Origin: Augochlora pura
Taxonomy: Eukaryota > Arthropoda > Insecta > Hymenoptera > Halictidae
DNA: 64,000 nt
Direction of reading: 5' to 3'
NCBI RefSeq assembly: GCF_028453695.1
Contig: NC_135772.1
Coordinates: 20,021,412-20,085,411, forward strand
The notes under the pieces were generated by a model, which saw only the letters and a list, made by a program, of their open reading frames with translations, was not told where the DNA came from and ran no database searches. This document shows positions 11,910 through 24,803 of the stretch, piece by piece. Every line of letters starts with the position of its first letter. The first letter of the stretch is position 1. The position numbers and the translations under genes are program-made.

Positions 11910-14500
11910 GGAACAAAGGCTGGAGATAGGAACGATCGAATTAGGATGCAACGCGCGGCGAATGCAAACGCTATATTAAACGAAATTGCAGTAGTTTATC
12001 TTGTCGAAATTTGGAGATAAATAATAAGAAGCCCGATGTAGATATTTCTATGATTCTATCGCTTTTTGCACCAAATAATGGATTAATTTTTAAATTTTAT
12101 TTTAATTATGAATATAGAATTGGATGTGAGAAATAAATCGGTTCTGTTGATATCTAGTTTTTTTAGAGATGAAAAATTATCAAAATTACAAATTTAAAAG
12201 ATATTAAATTTACCCCCCAAAAAGATTAAAGTTATTAAAAATCTAACAAGAACAATTATTAAATACTCGGATATCAAAATTATAGCAAACAATGTTCTAT
12301 AATATTCTGTATTAAACCCTGATACTAATTCAGATTCACCCTCAACCAAATCAAAAGGTGTACGATTTAATTCTGTAGTAGCACGCATCCTTAAGTACCA
12401 ATATCGTCAATATCGTAACGCAGCGTCGTCGATCGGCAGCGGCTCGGCCCCCGGAGAGGCCGTGCAATATGCAATAAACGCGCGAAATCCGTAGTCGACG
12501 ATAAGAAACGCAGCCGATGCCGGGGAACGGTATCGCGTAGAAAACAGGCCGCGATAAAAACAATAGCACCACTGTAAGAAATATCGAGATCGTCCGTAAA
12601 ACCGCGGAGCGCGCGGGGGCGGGCAACGACGGGAAGAGTGACCGAGCAGAATGGCCCGTAAAAATGGCGACGGCCTGCGGGGCTCGTTCTTTTCTACAAT
12701 ATTTCGTTGCACGTAATATGTCACCGGCCGTGGGCCGCGGAAACCCCGTTCGTTACGTAACAGCTGCACAGCCTGATAATGAATGTGAAATACAACGTCG
12801 CTGAGTTACGAGCTTGTTATTGCCGGCCCGCAAAATGGCGGCCGGCACTCGGAGGAAGCGTGTTCCGTTGGAGAAAACCGGCGCGGGTAAGATGGCCGCC
12901 GGATCGGAGACGCGGAATAACGTATCGGGCCGGGCGATATGATCGATGCCTCGTTTCCCATTAAGGGGGCGAACACGGATCTCTACTCTTTCGCGGGAAC
13001 CGACTCGAGCCTGGACTTCGATTCCGGAAACTAAGACGAAACGCACGGGTAGACCGCGGATTTTCTTCTCTCCCACCCCCGCCCTTCCCCCTGTTCCACG
13101 GGACTTGAGTGCTCCATTACCATTCCCGGATCACTCCGTTACCCTGAAGAATTGCTAGACCGTCTGCGAACTTTCTTGGCGCGATGTACGGGATTTTTTA
13201 GCGATCTCCCGCCTTTTTCCGCCACTTTATCGAATTAGAGGGTTTCCGGTCGAGTGCTGCCGCGATTCCTACGCGGAATATACCGCTCTACGAAAGTATT
13301 CGGACGCTGGCAGAAGATTAAATGAGCTGGAAATTGTTATTACTTCGTCAATTATCGTAACTTGCTATTTTCTAGGATAGGATATCGTAAAGAGACATTG
13401 ATTACAATTTCTATTAAATCAGATCCTTCGGTCATCGAGATCGAAATGGAACGCGAGATTTTTTTGTTCCATTAGCGAAATGGCCGAAGGGATCGTCCGG
13501 CGGAGGTTTCAATTAAGAACGTCGCGCGGTATAAATTGTCCCTCCACGCCCCACGAAGGTTTAACGGCGATTCGTTTGATAGTAGCCCGGCCCTCGAAAT
13601 CCGTCCACCGCGCATTCCCCATAAAACGCGTCGGCGGTCGTAATCAGGAATGGAGATCAACGTTGTACGCAGCGACGGGAAGAACGACCAGGGCGGAGGG
13701 CAGTTACTCGACGGGGTTGCCCTTTAACCGGCTCCGCGCTGGCAACGTGCACACGCCGAGGAGCGTTTTCCGGCGCCTCCGGGCTTCCGACCCCCTTTTC
13801 CCCGGCGATGTTTTCGCGCGGTCAAGAAGAAATCTCAGCCAGACGGAAAATATACGGCCCCGGTAAATAAAATACCGGCGACGAGGCACGAACGCTATCT
13901 TTAGAACGAATCTCTGCGCGACCCCCGACGATGCTAGCGCGTCGAGGCACGGGGAACAATGCCCGGAAAGAAAGCGACGCGCGCGCGGCTGCGCTATCCG
14001 CTCGAAAGGCATACAATTTTTCTTCGGCTTTTACCGTCGCGCGCTGTCTTCCCTCGCGAGGACGTAAAACTCGGGTTCTTTATGCAGACATCGCGAGGCC
14101 TCTCTTCCGCCGCGTTATTAACCGGTTAGCCGTTCTTTTTTTTTGACGAGTATACTCGGCATCAAGAGACGACGATATCACCCGTCGCGGCCTAGAAATT
14201 GGCTGCTCAAATTGCAATTTCGCCGGGCGCCGTGATATAACTCGTAAATTTTAACGCGCCGCGAACCTCGAAAATACTATAAAACGCGGGGTGCTTCGGC
14301 TCGAGTAAATTAAAATTGCGTAGCCGAGTTGATAAAGCGAAGTAAAACGGATCAGCGTGGAAATTAGCTTCAACGTTTCGTAGCTAATTGCTTGATATTT
14401 TATGCTTCGAATTTTCAATAATTTTGTTACACTTTCTGCTCTACGCTTTTTGCTTTACGCTTTCCTAAGAGTGTAATTACGATTTATGTCAGCGACAATA

Positions 14501-14915
14501 TTAACCCCTTCCCGTACTTTAGCGAGTCAGACTCGCGATGAAGATTTTTGCCCAAACATGAATATCGCGAGTCAGACTCGCGAACAGTTACTTGGACCAA
14601 ACATAAATATCGCGAGTCAAAGTCGCGAACAGTTTCTTGGGCCAAACATAAATATCGCGAGTCAAGGTCGCGAACACATACGTGGGCCAAACGTAAACAT
14701 AACAAGCCGAGCTCGCGGACTGACTTTTTGCCCGTTACGCTCGTGACCGAATGTTAGTTCCTCTCAGTACCTCGGAACAGTTGGTCTCGATTCTTGTCGT
14801 TGCTGTTACGAAGCAGTTCAATTATTAAAATTTAAGAAACCCCTTCAAAATGCAAGGTACAAAAGTGTGTAGTGAAGGCCGTGATATTTTAGATTATGGC
14901 ACGGGAAGGGGTTAA
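14501..14915. mobile_element. TTAA-flanked miniature element with internal 45-bp palindromic repeats
   Basis: A 415-bp unit from TTAACCCCTTCCCGTAC to GCACGGGAAGGGGTTAA. The terminal inverted repeat is about 14 bp with one mismatch, bounded by TTAA. The interior is dominated by a 45-bp tandem array. No transposase is present. Structure and target site suggest a piggyBac-like non-autonomous element of a family different from the one at 1564. Confidence 0.7.
14522..14718. repeat. 45-bp tandem repeat built around a palindrome
   Basis: About 4.4 copies starting at 14522, 14567, 14612, 14657 and a degenerate 14702. Each copy begins with the near-palindrome GCGAGTCNGACTCGCG followed by a CCAAACATAAATATC-like segment. 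Because 45 is a multiple of three, long open frames appear here on both strands; they are products of the repeat, not genes. Confidence 0.9.
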
Positions 14916-15799
14916 TGTTTCACTTTTCTGTACATCCGTCAGTAAGTCGTATAGATTGCGGCGAACGTGTCCGATCGTTGACGCGACCTTCCGCTTCGAT
15001 TTTTTCACGGATTTTTCGGGGATACACCTACGCGTCGCTGCGAACGGTCCCCGGATTAAACGCGCAGCTAAAATTTATTGCTCCGTTAAACAACGGGTAT
15101 AGCGAGGCTTTTGTTTGAGTTTTTTTCGCCCCGCGCTCTCTTTTTTTTTTCGCCCGCTCGCAGATAAATTCGAATTAGTTTATTGAAACGGTGACGGTTG
15201 GACTACGGATGGACACGATAGATCTGAATATTTACTTCGATAAAAACGGAAGTCGAAACCTTGATCGTTATCTTTGAATTTTTATCTTATTTTAGAATAT
15301 ATGAAGCTTAATTAATTAATACCCTTGCAAAAAAGAAAAACAGTTAATGATAATGGAACGTGTCCAACGATTCAGAATTGAAATTGTTATCGACACCGAA
15401 ATATAAATGAAAAAAATCCTTGACCTCGAGTGACCGATTTAAAAAGTTAGAAACAACCGTGGATATTTAACGTAACATATAGAATTTGATATTTTAATTA
15501 AATCGAACGCCAGAGTAGATAACACAGGTCCGAGTTCCGCGGCAAAAATGAGTACACAGGCTCCATTATTTACCGTGCTCGACCTTTCTGTCTGTTTAAT
15601 TGATCACTGCGGCCATGTTCACACATTTCCATGCGCGCAGGGGAGAGCTCGCACAGTGGTAATCGGGTCTGCTTTAATATTTAATGAGCTTTTAAGTAGA
15701 CAGAAAAATAAAGGGGAGCGCGGAAGGCGAGAAAATGCGGAATTAGAAGCGGATCCTTTTCGCTCGGAGGTGTCGTCCATTCATTTAAATGGTTGGTAA

Positions 15800-15856
15800 A
15801 GGAGAGAGAAAAAAGAGAGAAAGAGATAGAAAAAGAGAGAGATAGGGAGAGAGGAA
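15800..15856. repeat. GA-rich imperfect microsatellite
   Basis: Interrupted (GA)n with A-rich spacers, purine-rich on the plus strand. Confidence 0.75.
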
Positions 15857-18007
15857 TTTTTAAAGGAATATTGGCTGGTCGCGTGATGGTACAGTCACGT
15901 CCCTTTCGTTTTGCCGAGCCGGCAATCAGGATTCGTCATAAGACTCAAACGTGTCCGTGTTCTTAATTAACGCAACCGACTTCTTTATACCATCGCAGTG
16001 TTTCCCTTAATTAACTCGCGCTCGCCCTCCGCTCAAGACGCAAGGTTAATTGCGCGGAATAAAATTCTGGAATATAATTCGCCCTCCAATTTATTTATAT
16101 TCTTCTCCGCCGTGTCCAACGTAATTACGCCGCCTGAAACGAATGCCGTCTCGCCCGACGACGGCGCGTTCAATTGTTGCAATAACGCTTTCAAAAAACT
16201 GAAATTGTCTATATTGATCGCGAGACGCACGAGATGCTTTTCATAGAGATTTCTATATTTTCTTAACTATTCTATCGAGTCGATGAAATAATATCTGTAA
16301 ATTTGTATAAATGTAATATTTAAGTTAATTTAGAATCGTCGGCGTCGATGAACTTGTAACGTCGTACCGTTTCGTTTCCTCTCGCGGTTAGGCAAGGGCG
16401 TCGTAAAATATTCCGGCGGTTTAATACGTAATTCTAACGCAGTTTCAATTAACGCGGCCGGTTTTTAGCGGCGCCGCGTCCGAAACGAGACGGCGCGGCG
16501 TTAACGGCGACAGAGCGGCGGCGGCACTGTATATATTTCTTGGCCCCTTTCCCACAATTCACGGGCCCGCAACGAGCTCTCTTGCCACGAGTCAGGATTA
16601 GCGTAATTCGCGAAGCGCCTGGGTATAGTAAACATTTGCTATTTCAACGTGTCTCTTTGTTTCTGTTCAACGGCGTATCTCTGTCCGCCTCCGGCACCGC
16701 CGCGAATCCTACGCCACCGCGCCGTTCCGCCTCCTTTCGGCCGCGCGTCTACTTCCGTTTCCCGCGCACCGCCATCTGTTTCTTTACTTATTTAAATTTC
16801 CTTCAGTCTCCGTTGCGTCGCGCGCGCGCCACTCCGAAATCCCTGTTATTGCTCGCACCGCCGTACGCGTTATGAAAACTGGAAACTCCGCTGTCGCGTT
16901 CACAGCCGTCGAATCTACCGTGCGAATAAAATTCAATGGAAATGTGCAGCGACTAGCATTCAGACCTATTTTGTCATCTACGCCATGTATTTAAATAATT
17001 ATACGTCGAAAGGAAAAAATACGGTATACTAACTAGACTTTATAAATTGTCAAAAATGTATCAAAATTTTGATTCGGCGTAGAACTATATAGTTTAATAA
17101 ATATAAAAAAGTATCGAACCATTTACAAAGTACAAAAGTTATAACAATACGAAACTGATAGAACAGAATAAATGAATTACTTTTGCCGGTAACTCTGCAC
17201 CTGCCGACGGAATATGTTTATTATAGAAGCGTTTCTCTCCGTTTTTTAAAACGCGCGACGTTGTACGGTTTCTGCGAAACACGATTTTAAATAATACCGT
17301 AACGGCACGGGCAATTGGACAAGCCTGGGAATCAATTGTTCTCGTTACATGCGCGAGAGTATGTTCATTTGCCTCGTTCTCTTTATTTGGATAAATCACG
17401 GTTGCACGGGCTCCGAGCCCCGGGATATTTATCCGCGTTAATGTAACTCGATTCTTTGCGCCCGTTGTTCCGATGCGAAGAATATTCGGTTAATAAAAAA
17501 TCGAAGGGGGGGTCGGTGAATGTTGGTATCGATCCGGCGTGGATAAAGGTGACGCGATTATACGAGCCGTTTATTCCGAAAGCGAAAAACGTTGAAATAG
17601 CTATTTTAATGTTCGCGTGCGTCGTTTCGTTTAATTAATGTACGCAGTTCTTTGGGAACAGAAAAATTATTATAGCATTATACTATTATATATATTATAT
17701 TATTATTATATTGTTTTTAAATACGTTATCGGTATTTTTAAATTTATTAAAATGAGAAATCCTTAGATATCTTAAAATAATGGATTTTCGAAATAAATAG
17801 CTGAAATATATTATTTTTCGGCCAAACAGGCGAACCATAATTTTAGACTACCTTTTCCTATGAAATTATATAAAGTAGACTTCAATATCGCGTTTCGAAA
17901 TCGTTTCGATATTATTAAATTGATTTTGACTTAAAAGCCATCGTCGCAAAAATTACAAGAACCGGAAGTAGCGTAGATCGGAGAAGCCGTTCTGTATTTA
18001 GAAATAA

Positions 18008-18032
18008 AACGGCATCGAGTGCAAAGGGTTAA
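18008..18032. mobile_element. Solo right end of a TTAA element
   Basis: Ends GCATCGAGTGCAAAGGGTTAA, nearly identical to the right end of the complete element at 1564-1814. No matching TTAACCCTTTG left end was found upstream within a plausible distance, so this looks like a truncated copy. Confidence 0.4.
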
Positions 18033-18187
18033 CGCCTGGGAACACGTCGGCACGATCGTCAGTTCCGCGTAGCATCTCTGCAAACAAAATACGGCAATTT
18101 CCGATAATCCAATTAGGCATCGACGCGGGAATTACCGCAGAACCTCTTCCCTCGGATCCACTCTTGTACCAGACGCCTTAACACCCT

Positions 18188-18219
18188 GCCGCCCCCGCCG
18201 CCCCCACCCCTTTTCCCTC
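18188..18219 (-). other. G-quadruplex-prone tract (minus strand)
   Basis: The plus strand has CCGCCCCCGCCGCCCCCACC followed by CCTTTTCCC, so the minus strand has four close G-runs of at least three. Prediction from motif only. Confidence 0.5.
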
Positions 18220-20265
18220 CGCTCGAGGGAAGCTCGTTCGTTTCCTGAAATCCTGTTTCCGTCTTTTCCGCCGTCGTTCCCCATCCGTTGCCTGCCGTGT
18301 AACTAAAAGAGAGAGACAAAATCTCCGGCGAAAAATTGCGAAGGATCCGCCGCGCACAACAGAACCGTTCGCTTAACCGGCACACGTAGCCAATGAAATT
18401 TCTGCTCGGTCGAAAGTCGATCGCTCCTCGGCGGATTACTTTGCGAAAATGGTAGCCGTTCGGAGCGCGATTCTTTAAATATTCCCCGACGAGTCTGGTT
18501 ATGTCGTTCGGTTGAAATTTTAACGAGCGGTGATGCGACTTAACGAAACCTCTTCTCGGATTGATCGCGATTTTCAGAATCGCTCTGCTCGAGTCGCGCG
18601 AAAATATTCCGAAAATTGTGCTCGAGATCGGAACATATTTTTGGAGGATATTCGAAGCCTTTTTTAAGACTGAGAAATTCTAGCTGAAATTCTAGCTGAA
18701 ATTCTAACGAGACTTCAAATTCATTTCAATTTCATGATATGTTATTCGAGCTGCGAAAATACCTTTGCAAATTGTGTTTGCGAATAGAAGACATTTTGTA
18801 GGTTTCTCGGAGCTCGTTTCTACCACGGTCTTCGACGAATACGATATTAAAAATATTCTAATCTTTCCAGGCATTTTATGAATATTTCATAAAAAAGATT
18901 GTCCTTTATCTAGCTGTAATATAAATTCTGAAATGCTTATTATTTACAACAAATGCACGATGGAATAATTTTCGATTTGCAACGAGATTTCTCTTCCAGG
19001 ATTTCGATCGCAGTTCGAAGACTCTTTATTGTCCCGCGATTAGGTCAATAATGTTGGAATTTCGGTGCACGACCCGGGTCTGGCAAAATTGCAGACCCGA
19101 TTTGCGGTTTAATTCCAGGGAAAAGTGGCCGGGGTAACGGGGTCTTTGATTATCGTCGGCGGTGGACGTCGCCGAATCGGGGATCGTCGTTAGGTCGCGT
19201 CTTAATTAGAGCGTTAGCGTAACAGGATTCGAAAGAAAGAGGAGTCTGTTAATCGAGACCATAGTTTCGGCACTCCTAATCGCCGACAGATTTTGCTAGG
19301 ACGAAGTCTAAGGTGTCTTCAAAAATATGTCTCCGCAGAAATTGTGACTTTAGTCAAGTTTGATTTTAATTAAGTGTATTTATTTAATTTAATTATCTGA
19401 ATTCTAGGTAAGCCAGGTCAAAGTGCAATCACTGTTCAAGGATCGTTTTAATAAAATTCTGTACTAAATAATATAGAATTTGTATTTATATTTTCTGTAG
19501 TATACTGTACTAAATATTGTAATATTTTTATTTATATTTTAATACAGTATATTATATTTAATATTATTGTGTTTGTATTTAAATTTCATATACTATGCTG
19601 TATTAAATGCTATAGTCTTTGGCATAGACACAATACGAAACCAGCCAGCAACATTTTCCTTCCAGCTATCCGATTTCCATGAGAATATCTCAAAACAATT
19701 ATAAAATATATTTAAAATATATTTAAAAAATACGTGCATATCTCTTGTTAAAAGTTCATCAACGACCAGCGCCGAATAATTTTTGGGGAACGGAGCCGCG
19801 CGCGGGAAGCTCCTCGAACGGGCCAGGTGAGCGTCTCCGCCCCGGGAACTTTCGTTCGCCGTGTAATTTTTCCGCTTTTCCGCCGAGTAATTATAACATA
19901 CTGGGTCGAGGGTAAATAGTTGGCTGCCCCTGAAATTTGAACCGGCCGCGCGCCCGCGGACGGGGTAATAACGCGCCGGAGCTACCACTCTCCGGCTAGT
20001 TTTCTGCTTTAAATGAAATTAACTGCCGCCGTCGGCGGCTGGGAGCAGCGGGTCGCCCGTGACAAGCTCGAGAGGAGAACCGCGCGCGACAGCCGCGGAT
20101 GGAAAAACTTGATCAGATTTATGGGGAACAGATTTCCGCGAGCCTTTCTACGTAGTCGAGGTATTCTCGGTCCGCGACGATTTCCAAAGGCTTGCCGGAG
20201 ACTCGTAATTTCAACTTTTTCTTCGCTGGTTTGCAGACTTTATGCGTTCAAGGCGAAGCTGAGTG

Positions 20266-20354
20266 CATATAGTATTACAAGACAGGTTATGTTACATTAT
20301 AGTATTACAAGACAGGTTATGTTACATTATAGTATTACAAGACAGGTATATTAC
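20266..20354. repeat. 30-bp minisatellite, about 2.9 copies
   Basis: AGTATTACAAGACAGGTTAT units start at 20271, 20301 and 20331. The first two copies are identical. Confidence 0.9.
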
Positions 20355-20510
20355 ATGTCAAGGTTAGTATTTTTAATTTATAAGTTACTTAATAATTATA
20401 AGTTACCTAACTCATTGTATTAGTACGTCTTTCATAGCTACGTTGATTACGACTATATCGTCCCTAATTATTTTCTTGATGCCACGAGATGATTCTAGTG
20501 TCCCGATTGT

Positions 20511-20700
20511 CAAGTGACTTAATTTACAAGCTACTTAATTTACAAGTTACTTAATTTACAAGTTACTTAATTTACAAGTTACTCAATCTACAAGTTACTT
20601 AATTTACAAGTTACTCAATCTACAAGTTACTTAATTTACAAGGTACTCAATCTACAAGCTACTTAATTTACAGGCAACTTGATATCCATGTTACTTAATT
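20511..20700. repeat. 16-bp minisatellite, about 12 copies
   Basis: Unit ACAAGTTACTTAATTT, with ACTCAATCT variants alternating in the second half, repeated every 16 bp. Confidence 0.9.
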
Positions 20701-21514
20701 TTTAACCTAACTCAATCCAATGAAATAGCTTCATTTTCGAGGTTCTCAACGCGGTCGCAAAAAAGTCGGTGTCTTAACCCAATTTTTACGTTCGCCCCGG
20801 TCGACACCGTAGCACAGTTCCACGTTGAGAAATAACAGATAAATTCCTAGACACGAAAGGTACACCGGAAATAATTCCGGATCACCGAGTGTTAACTTCC
20901 GTTCGGCTTGGAAGCTCATTTCGATCATTGCCCGTTGTCACGGGATAAATCGCGATCGGCTTATCCCGGCGCGTCTAACGGCGCTCGTAAAAAACACCAC
21001 CCCCCGTGGAAACCCGGGGGAGAGGGACTGTTTTTTTTCTTCCTTTTTTTTTTTTATAACGAATCTGGTGATTTAAAACGGCACGGTCGTTGGCGCGCGC
21101 GTTCTGCCCCGCGCAACGGACCGACGCGCAATCATCCCCCACCTGCGTCACGGTGTTCCGCTTCTTTGTATTTGTCCGGGGGAGTTTTGCCGGGCCGTCT
21201 ATTCGCGAATCAACCGCCCTCGCCTATCTACGGGACACAGCCGACCCCGATTATACGCGCGCACCCCTCCGACACCGCGCCCTGCCCCTCCACCCCCTAC
21301 TGCTTCCGTATAGAGTCAAACATTCGGGGTGCGTTTATTAGATTTCTACGAATTCGCAGTGTTGCGTCGCGATTGAACCTTTTTGTTGTAACAGGGAGAG
21401 CGAGAGAAAAGGGGAGGGAGTGAGAGAGAAATATATGTATAGTATATGCGACATATAGGGAGAGAGAGAGGGAGAGGTTAGGAAGTGCAGTTGACCGCGA
21501 AGGGTTGAAAAATC

Positions 21515-21850
21515 ATCGATATTGGAATTGTCATAACTTAGTGAAAAGTTATGCTAAAATAATGAACCTAGTCTCATTTTCAAGCTTGAAGCTTCTACTT
21601 TCCGATAGTATTGTTCATTTAATTTTTTAATTTTTTTTAATCACATACCAGAGGTCTATTCCCTCCCCCTTTTATGCAAGAGAATTCTGTCGGAGAAATT
21701 CGTGTATGTTGCAATGTCTGTAAAATCATTGACAAATTTTTATTGTGGATGAATGACACATGGATTTGAAGCTTAAAGTCTCCTCTTTACAACGACACCC
21801 AGAAACTTGACCGGCGATTTTTTATCGCTGTTTTATGGCTCAGAAACGGT
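21515..21850. repeat. Diverged relatives of the 59.2-59.6 kb repeat
   Basis: Two copies of a TTTnAAGCTTnAAGnnTC-n-ACTTT-like motif lie at about 21578-21602 and 21764-21790, preceded by a CATAACTT segment that also occurs at about 59351. Suggests an old interspersed or internally repeated element. The boundaries are approximate. Confidence 0.35.
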
Positions 21851-22747
21851 GAGCTTCTAACCTAGTTTCTAATATGTCAAAGTTGATCTTCGAATTATTC
21901 TAAATCGAATTTCAAATAAATTAGAAAAATAACATTTAAAAATATTTTTACACAGTATATCGAGGACTATTCCTTTTATCTTCGTTTCACAATTACATTT
22001 TCCCCGATCCGCGGTTTTCCGCGTTCACAAAAATCGTCCCGTTATTTTTTCGAAGCGATCCAATCCCGCGGCGTTGTTCGATCGGTTCGTCTCCGTTAAT
22101 TCCCTTTTACAAATCGGCAACAACGCCGCCGGTGCCGCGCGGAGAATCGCGAATCTTTTTCGCCTAGCGATTGTACAGCCGGCGCGCGCGCTTTAAATTC
22201 GTCGGGCACAGCCGGGCGACTAGCTGTCGGCGTAGTTCAAACCGTGGAAAAAAGCGGCGAACGTGTTTACGACGAATCAAAATTCGAGCAAATGTTTTCG
22301 GTAACGCCCGGGATCTGTGACGACTGTTTGTCTTGCACTTTCACCTGTTTGATTTGTCGCGCGCGGCAGCTTTTTTCTCCTCCTCCTCCACCCTCTACCG
22401 ATTCCCAGCTAGTTCGAGCTTATACCGGTGATTTCGAGCCGGCTAGCTGCGCGTCGTCGCGCAGAAAGCACAAGCGTAATGTCGTGTAATAGATTTATAA
22501 AAACGATCCGCGCAGCTGGTCCCGGCAGTGCCGTGATATTCGCGGATTTGAAAAATTGCGAGCCCGGGTATAGTTACTTTTTATTTCACGGACAGGCGGA
22601 ATTTAAGTTACAGCGAAGTACGTGGATTGGATTTCCCCGTCGAGTTGATGACTTGATGGATACGCGTTGCTTTTTTCGTACGACTGTCTATGCTCTTTTT
22701 GTCTCTGCTTCAAACCTTGTTTTCGGTATCGAATATCGAATTTTGAT

Positions 22748-23160
22748 AATGGCCATTGAATACTGAATTTTGGATATTGAACATTGAATACTGAATATTG
22801 GATATTGAATATTAAATACTGAATTTTGGATATTGAATATTGAATACTGAATATTGGATATTGAATATTGAATACTGAATTTTGGATATTGAATATTGAA
22901 TACTGAATTTTGGATATTGAATATTGAATACTGAATATTGGTTATTGAATATTAAATACTGAATATTGGATATTCAATATTGAATACTGAATATTGGATA
23001 TTGAATATTGAATATTGAATATTGAATACTGAATTTTGGATATTGAATATTAAATACTGAATATTGGATATTCAATATTAAATACTGAATTTTGGATATT
23101 CAATATTAAATACTGAATTTAGAATATTAAGCCTTGAATATTGAATATTAAATATAGAAT
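22748..23160. repeat. 28-bp minisatellite, about 14 copies
   Basis: Units of TGGATATTGAATATTGAATA followed by CTGAATTT recur every 28 bp from 22771, with local 7-9 bp sub-periodicity (GAATATT). The later part becomes irregular. Confidence 0.88.
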
Positions 23161-24199
23161 TTCGATTCGGGAAACGATTTTTGGAGACGTGAAACCGGAA
23201 CGATTTCCGACGGAGAAAAAACCGCGGCGATTTTAAGAACATTGTAAAATCTCCTCCGGGACTGAACGTACCGTAAATGTCAAGATTGAGGCGCCCTTTT
23301 TACGAGGGGCCCTTTAAAACTTGGCTGGTACGATGTTTTTACTATGCCGGTCCTAAAATTTTAAGTCGCGCGTCCGTAACGTCCGCGAGGAATGTTAAAT
23401 TGCATGATTAATATAGTTGCGTGAATATATGCGTATAAAAATCATAAATATATGCCATATTTATTACCGTTTCGCGTTACATAATTATCGAGGCAAAGCA
23501 GCGAATTAAGTCAATTAAAAACAGCTTAGAAAACGATCCAATTTAAAGAGTCGATATTTCTAATTTGTTCGACGATTAGACTGCGCCGCGGTCGAAGAGG
23601 TTAAACCGTAATAATATTACGCAGATCAGAGACTTGGCAGCGCGGTCCAGCGGATGATATTAATACACCGGTTTGCCTATCAATTATGCGCATAACTATT
23701 TGACGCGTCGCCGTTTGCGGAACGGCCGCGCATGTAAATCTCCATCTACAAATGTAATTATCGTTTGATTACCTAGACCATTTATTGTAATTTGAACGGT
23801 ATCGGACCGTGAGTTACGCCGCTTACGCAGAGAGACATACATATGCACGCGTGACGTACATATAGAACAGATCACGCCGACGCCTCTTTAATACTAATCG
23901 CCCGACGCGAACCCGTGTGCGTTTACGCGGAAAATCATAGAGCACTCGTCGTCGATCTATGCTAATGATAATATTCAAGATTTTCGAATATTTTCAATAT
24001 TAATATTATATTTAATGTATTTTTATAATATTAATATATTTTGAAACTTTTCTTTAATAAAGATAATTATTATTAATACTGTTTTATTGAGTAATAATTT
24101 ATGCTGGAATCGACGATTTTTATCTTGGAACGTCGTCTATTATTTTTTAGAGTGATTTTATCGTGCTATAGTGCATCGATAGTTTATAGAATATTATTG

Positions 24200-24340
24200 G
24201 TCATGGGGGTTGATAATAGTATTATGTAGTGATGGTAAATAGTAATAGTAATAATATGTAATAATAGATAATAATAATATTAATAGTAAAAAATAATAAT
24301 AGTAATAGTATATAGTATGTGTAATAGTATACATATAGTA
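24200..24340. repeat. Imperfect AAT/AGT trinucleotide repeat
   Basis: Runs of AATAATAGT-like triplets over about 140 bp. The Tyr-rich minus-strand frame here is a repeat artefact. Confidence 0.8.
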
Positions 24341-24703
24341 AAATACAAACGACGAATTTCCGTCATTTGGCAATCGGTGATTGGTCGCAAAATGCTTCAA
24401 CGTTAAGACGAGAATTTGGCGAAATTATTACACACTCCTTCATCGCTTATGAAATTGCGATATTTTTAGAAGCGTCGCGGCGGTGTAATCATCGTGTTCG
24501 CTCGTCGCTCGATCGAACACGAAAGTATCCGAAACGAGGCCGAATATCAGCAGAATATTAAGACAAACGTATAAAAACGGTCCCGCGCGGACGACAATGG
24601 GTTTTCCCCGTTCGGTAAAAAGGTTAGTTCGGCAAATGAACGGAACGCCGGCGCGGACATTAAATCGGTAATGCGATAATACGAATCCGGGGGAGCAGAG
24701 GGG

Positions 24704-24803
24704 NNNNNNNNNNNNNNNNNNNNNNNNNNNNNNNNNNNNNNNNNNNNNNNNNNNNNNNNNNNNNNNNNNNNNNNNNNNNNNNNNNNNNNNNNNNNNNNNN
24801 NNN
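24704..24803. other. Assembly gap (100 N)
   Basis: Exactly 100 Ns, the usual placeholder for a gap of unknown size. The left flank ends in a G-rich run and the right flank starts with a C-rich run (CCCCTTCCCACCCCC), so the break probably reflects hard-to-sequence GC homopolymers. True missing length is unknown. Confidence 0.98.
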
